Position numbers and translations under genes: made by a program. Positions 63,392 to 64,000 of a DNA stretch of 64,000 nucleotides are shown one piece after another. Source of the stretch: Pararhizobium sp. A13 (GTDB lineage: Bacteria > Pseudomonadota > Alphaproteobacteria > Rhizobiales > Rhizobiaceae); the NCBI RefSeq assembly GCF_040126305.1, contig NZ_CP149512.1, positions 1-64,000 on the forward strand, given 5' to 3'. Under the pieces are notes generated by a model, which had not been told where the DNA came from, searched no databases, and worked only from the letters and a program-made list of their open reading frames with translations. How positions within the stretch are numbered: the stretch's first letter is position 1; each line of letters opens with the position of its first letter.

Positions 63392-64000
63392 CGGCAACGC
63401 TCCGAAGTTGGGCATCCGGGAGCATCGGACTGCCAGGTTCGACATTACGGTCTGCGCCAGCCCTGTAGGGGCCATCGGGATGGAACATCTCACGGGCGGT
63501 GAGCTGGGCGAAGCTGGTGTTGGTTTTCAGATAGCGCCACCAGAGCCGCCGGGGTTCCTGCAGCAGCCTGTACGCCCATTCCATTCCGCATTTCTGCCAC
63601 GCAATCGGCGCGCGTCTGGTCAGACCCGCCATGATGTCGAAGGAACCGCCGACGCCGTGCAACACCGGAACGTTGAGCGAGGCGCCATAGGCGGCCAGAA
63701 ATATCTCCTTCTTGGGTGACGTCATTCCAAGGAAGAGCATATCGGCCCCGGACTCCCTGATGCCGGCAGCAATCTGCTCCGCTTTAGCGGCTTCATAATA
63801 TCCGTGATGGCTATAAGCGATTTTCAGACCGGGAAACCGCCGGGCAACAACGCGCTGCATCTCCGCGAGGATCTCCGGCTTTGCCCCCAGAAACGCGACG
63901 GAGCGCCCTTCCTGATGCGCAAGGAGGAGAAGCCGGCTGAAGATGTCGATTCCTGCCACACGCTCAGGCAAGGGTCGACCGAGCAACTTGCTCGCCCAGA
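63384..64000 (-). CDS. WecG/TagA/CpsF family glycosyltransferase (partial)
   Basis: The frame is open to the end of the window, so the start lies outside; about 205 residues are visible. The segment WASKLLGRPLPERVAGIDIF marks the conserved start of the transferase core, followed by FLGAKPEILAEMQRVVARRFPGL, GADMLFLGMTSPKKEIFLA and GVGGSFDIMAGLTRRAPIAWQ, with the C-terminal GMEWAYRLLQEPRRLWWRY typical of this family. It transfers a sugar such as ManNAcA or ManNAc to an undecaprenyl-linked acceptor. It is translated just before the wecC-like gene. Confidence 0.9.
   Translation of the reverse strand, partial: WASKLLGRPLPERVAGIDIFSRLLLLAHQEGRSVAFLGAKPEILAEMQRVVARRFPGLKIAYSHHGYYEAAKAEQIAAGIRESGADMLFLGMTSPKKEIFLAAYGASLNVPVLHGVGGSFDIMAGLTRRAPIAWQKCGMEWAYRLLQEPRRLWWRYLKTNTSFAQLTAREMFHPDGPYRAGADRNVEPGSPMLPDAQLRSVADD

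Noticed and set aside
62138..63502. A 454-codon plus-strand open frame opposite the wecC-like gene
   Set aside because: Shadow of the dehydrogenase gene with no recognisable fold.
1..64000. CRISPR arrays, insertion sequences, integrases and tRNA genes
   Set aside because: I saw no regularly spaced repeats, transposase or integrase motifs, or cloverleaf-like genes in the sequence read by eye; a tRNA scan could still find one missed.

Overview
This window looks like accessory or replicon-borne DNA from an alphaproteobacterium of the Rhizobiales, most likely the Rhizobiaceae. The main reasons are a divergent dctA / dctBD C4-dicarboxylate locus with a sigma-54 promoter, many ABC transporters with dedicated binding proteins, ttuC/gabD-type catabolic genes, TadE/TadG-like pseudopilins, and uniform GC-rich codon use. 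I see no rRNA, tRNA, insertion sequence, prophage or CRISPR array.

Bases 1-28 kb are a mosaic for catabolism of nitrogenous organic compounds. From the left there is the end of a siderophore-esterase-like hydrolase, then an FAD amine/amino-acid oxidase divergent from an Lrp/AsnC regulator with two Lrp-type operator dyads between them. Next is a minus-strand dipeptide/oligopeptide-type ABC operon (HAD hydrolase, binding protein, two permeases, fused double ATPase) in which the binding-protein gene carries an apparent single-base frameshift. Then come a class III aminotransferase, a tandem-domain GNAT protein, a second HAD protein and a PuuB-like oxidase on the plus strand. A long minus-strand run follows: gabD-like and ALDH dehydrogenases, tartrate/malate-type dehydrogenase, LysR, hydantoinase B and A, GNAT, cupin, D-2-hydroxyacid dehydrogenase, ArgE-like deacylase and a second FAD oxidase paralogous to the first. 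A second tandem GNAT protein is divergent from it. Several paralogue pairs (two oxidases, two GNATs, two HADs) suggest internal duplication.

Bases 28-37 kb hold an ethanolamine module (permease, eutC, eutB; no microcompartment genes) and a divergent sugar ABC transporter (binding protein and epimerase to the left, ATPase and permease to the right), then an unrecognised small protein.

Bases 37-45.5 kb hold a membrane GGDEF-EAL protein followed by an orphan sugar-type binding protein, an AraC regulator, and three Flp-pilus TadG/TadE-like genes. Bases 45.6-50.4 kb are dctD, dctB and dctA with a full sigma-54 regulatory region: two tandem dyads and a -24/-12 element.

Bases 50.5-60.1 kb contain what I consider the most interesting unit: a minus-strand set of a 1481-residue N,N-dimethylformamidase-like multidomain protein (three DUF4082-type repeats and cadherin-like repeats), a CobW-type metal chaperone, an unknown 101-residue protein, and a type I secretion ATPase and adaptor. 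Upstream of it is a plus-strand terminator with no gene to serve, which marks a possible small RNA. The right end (60.5-64 kb) has a small membrane protein, an L-2-hydroxyglutarate oxidase-like gene, and wecC/wecG-like genes for aminosugar polysaccharide synthesis, the last one running off the window.
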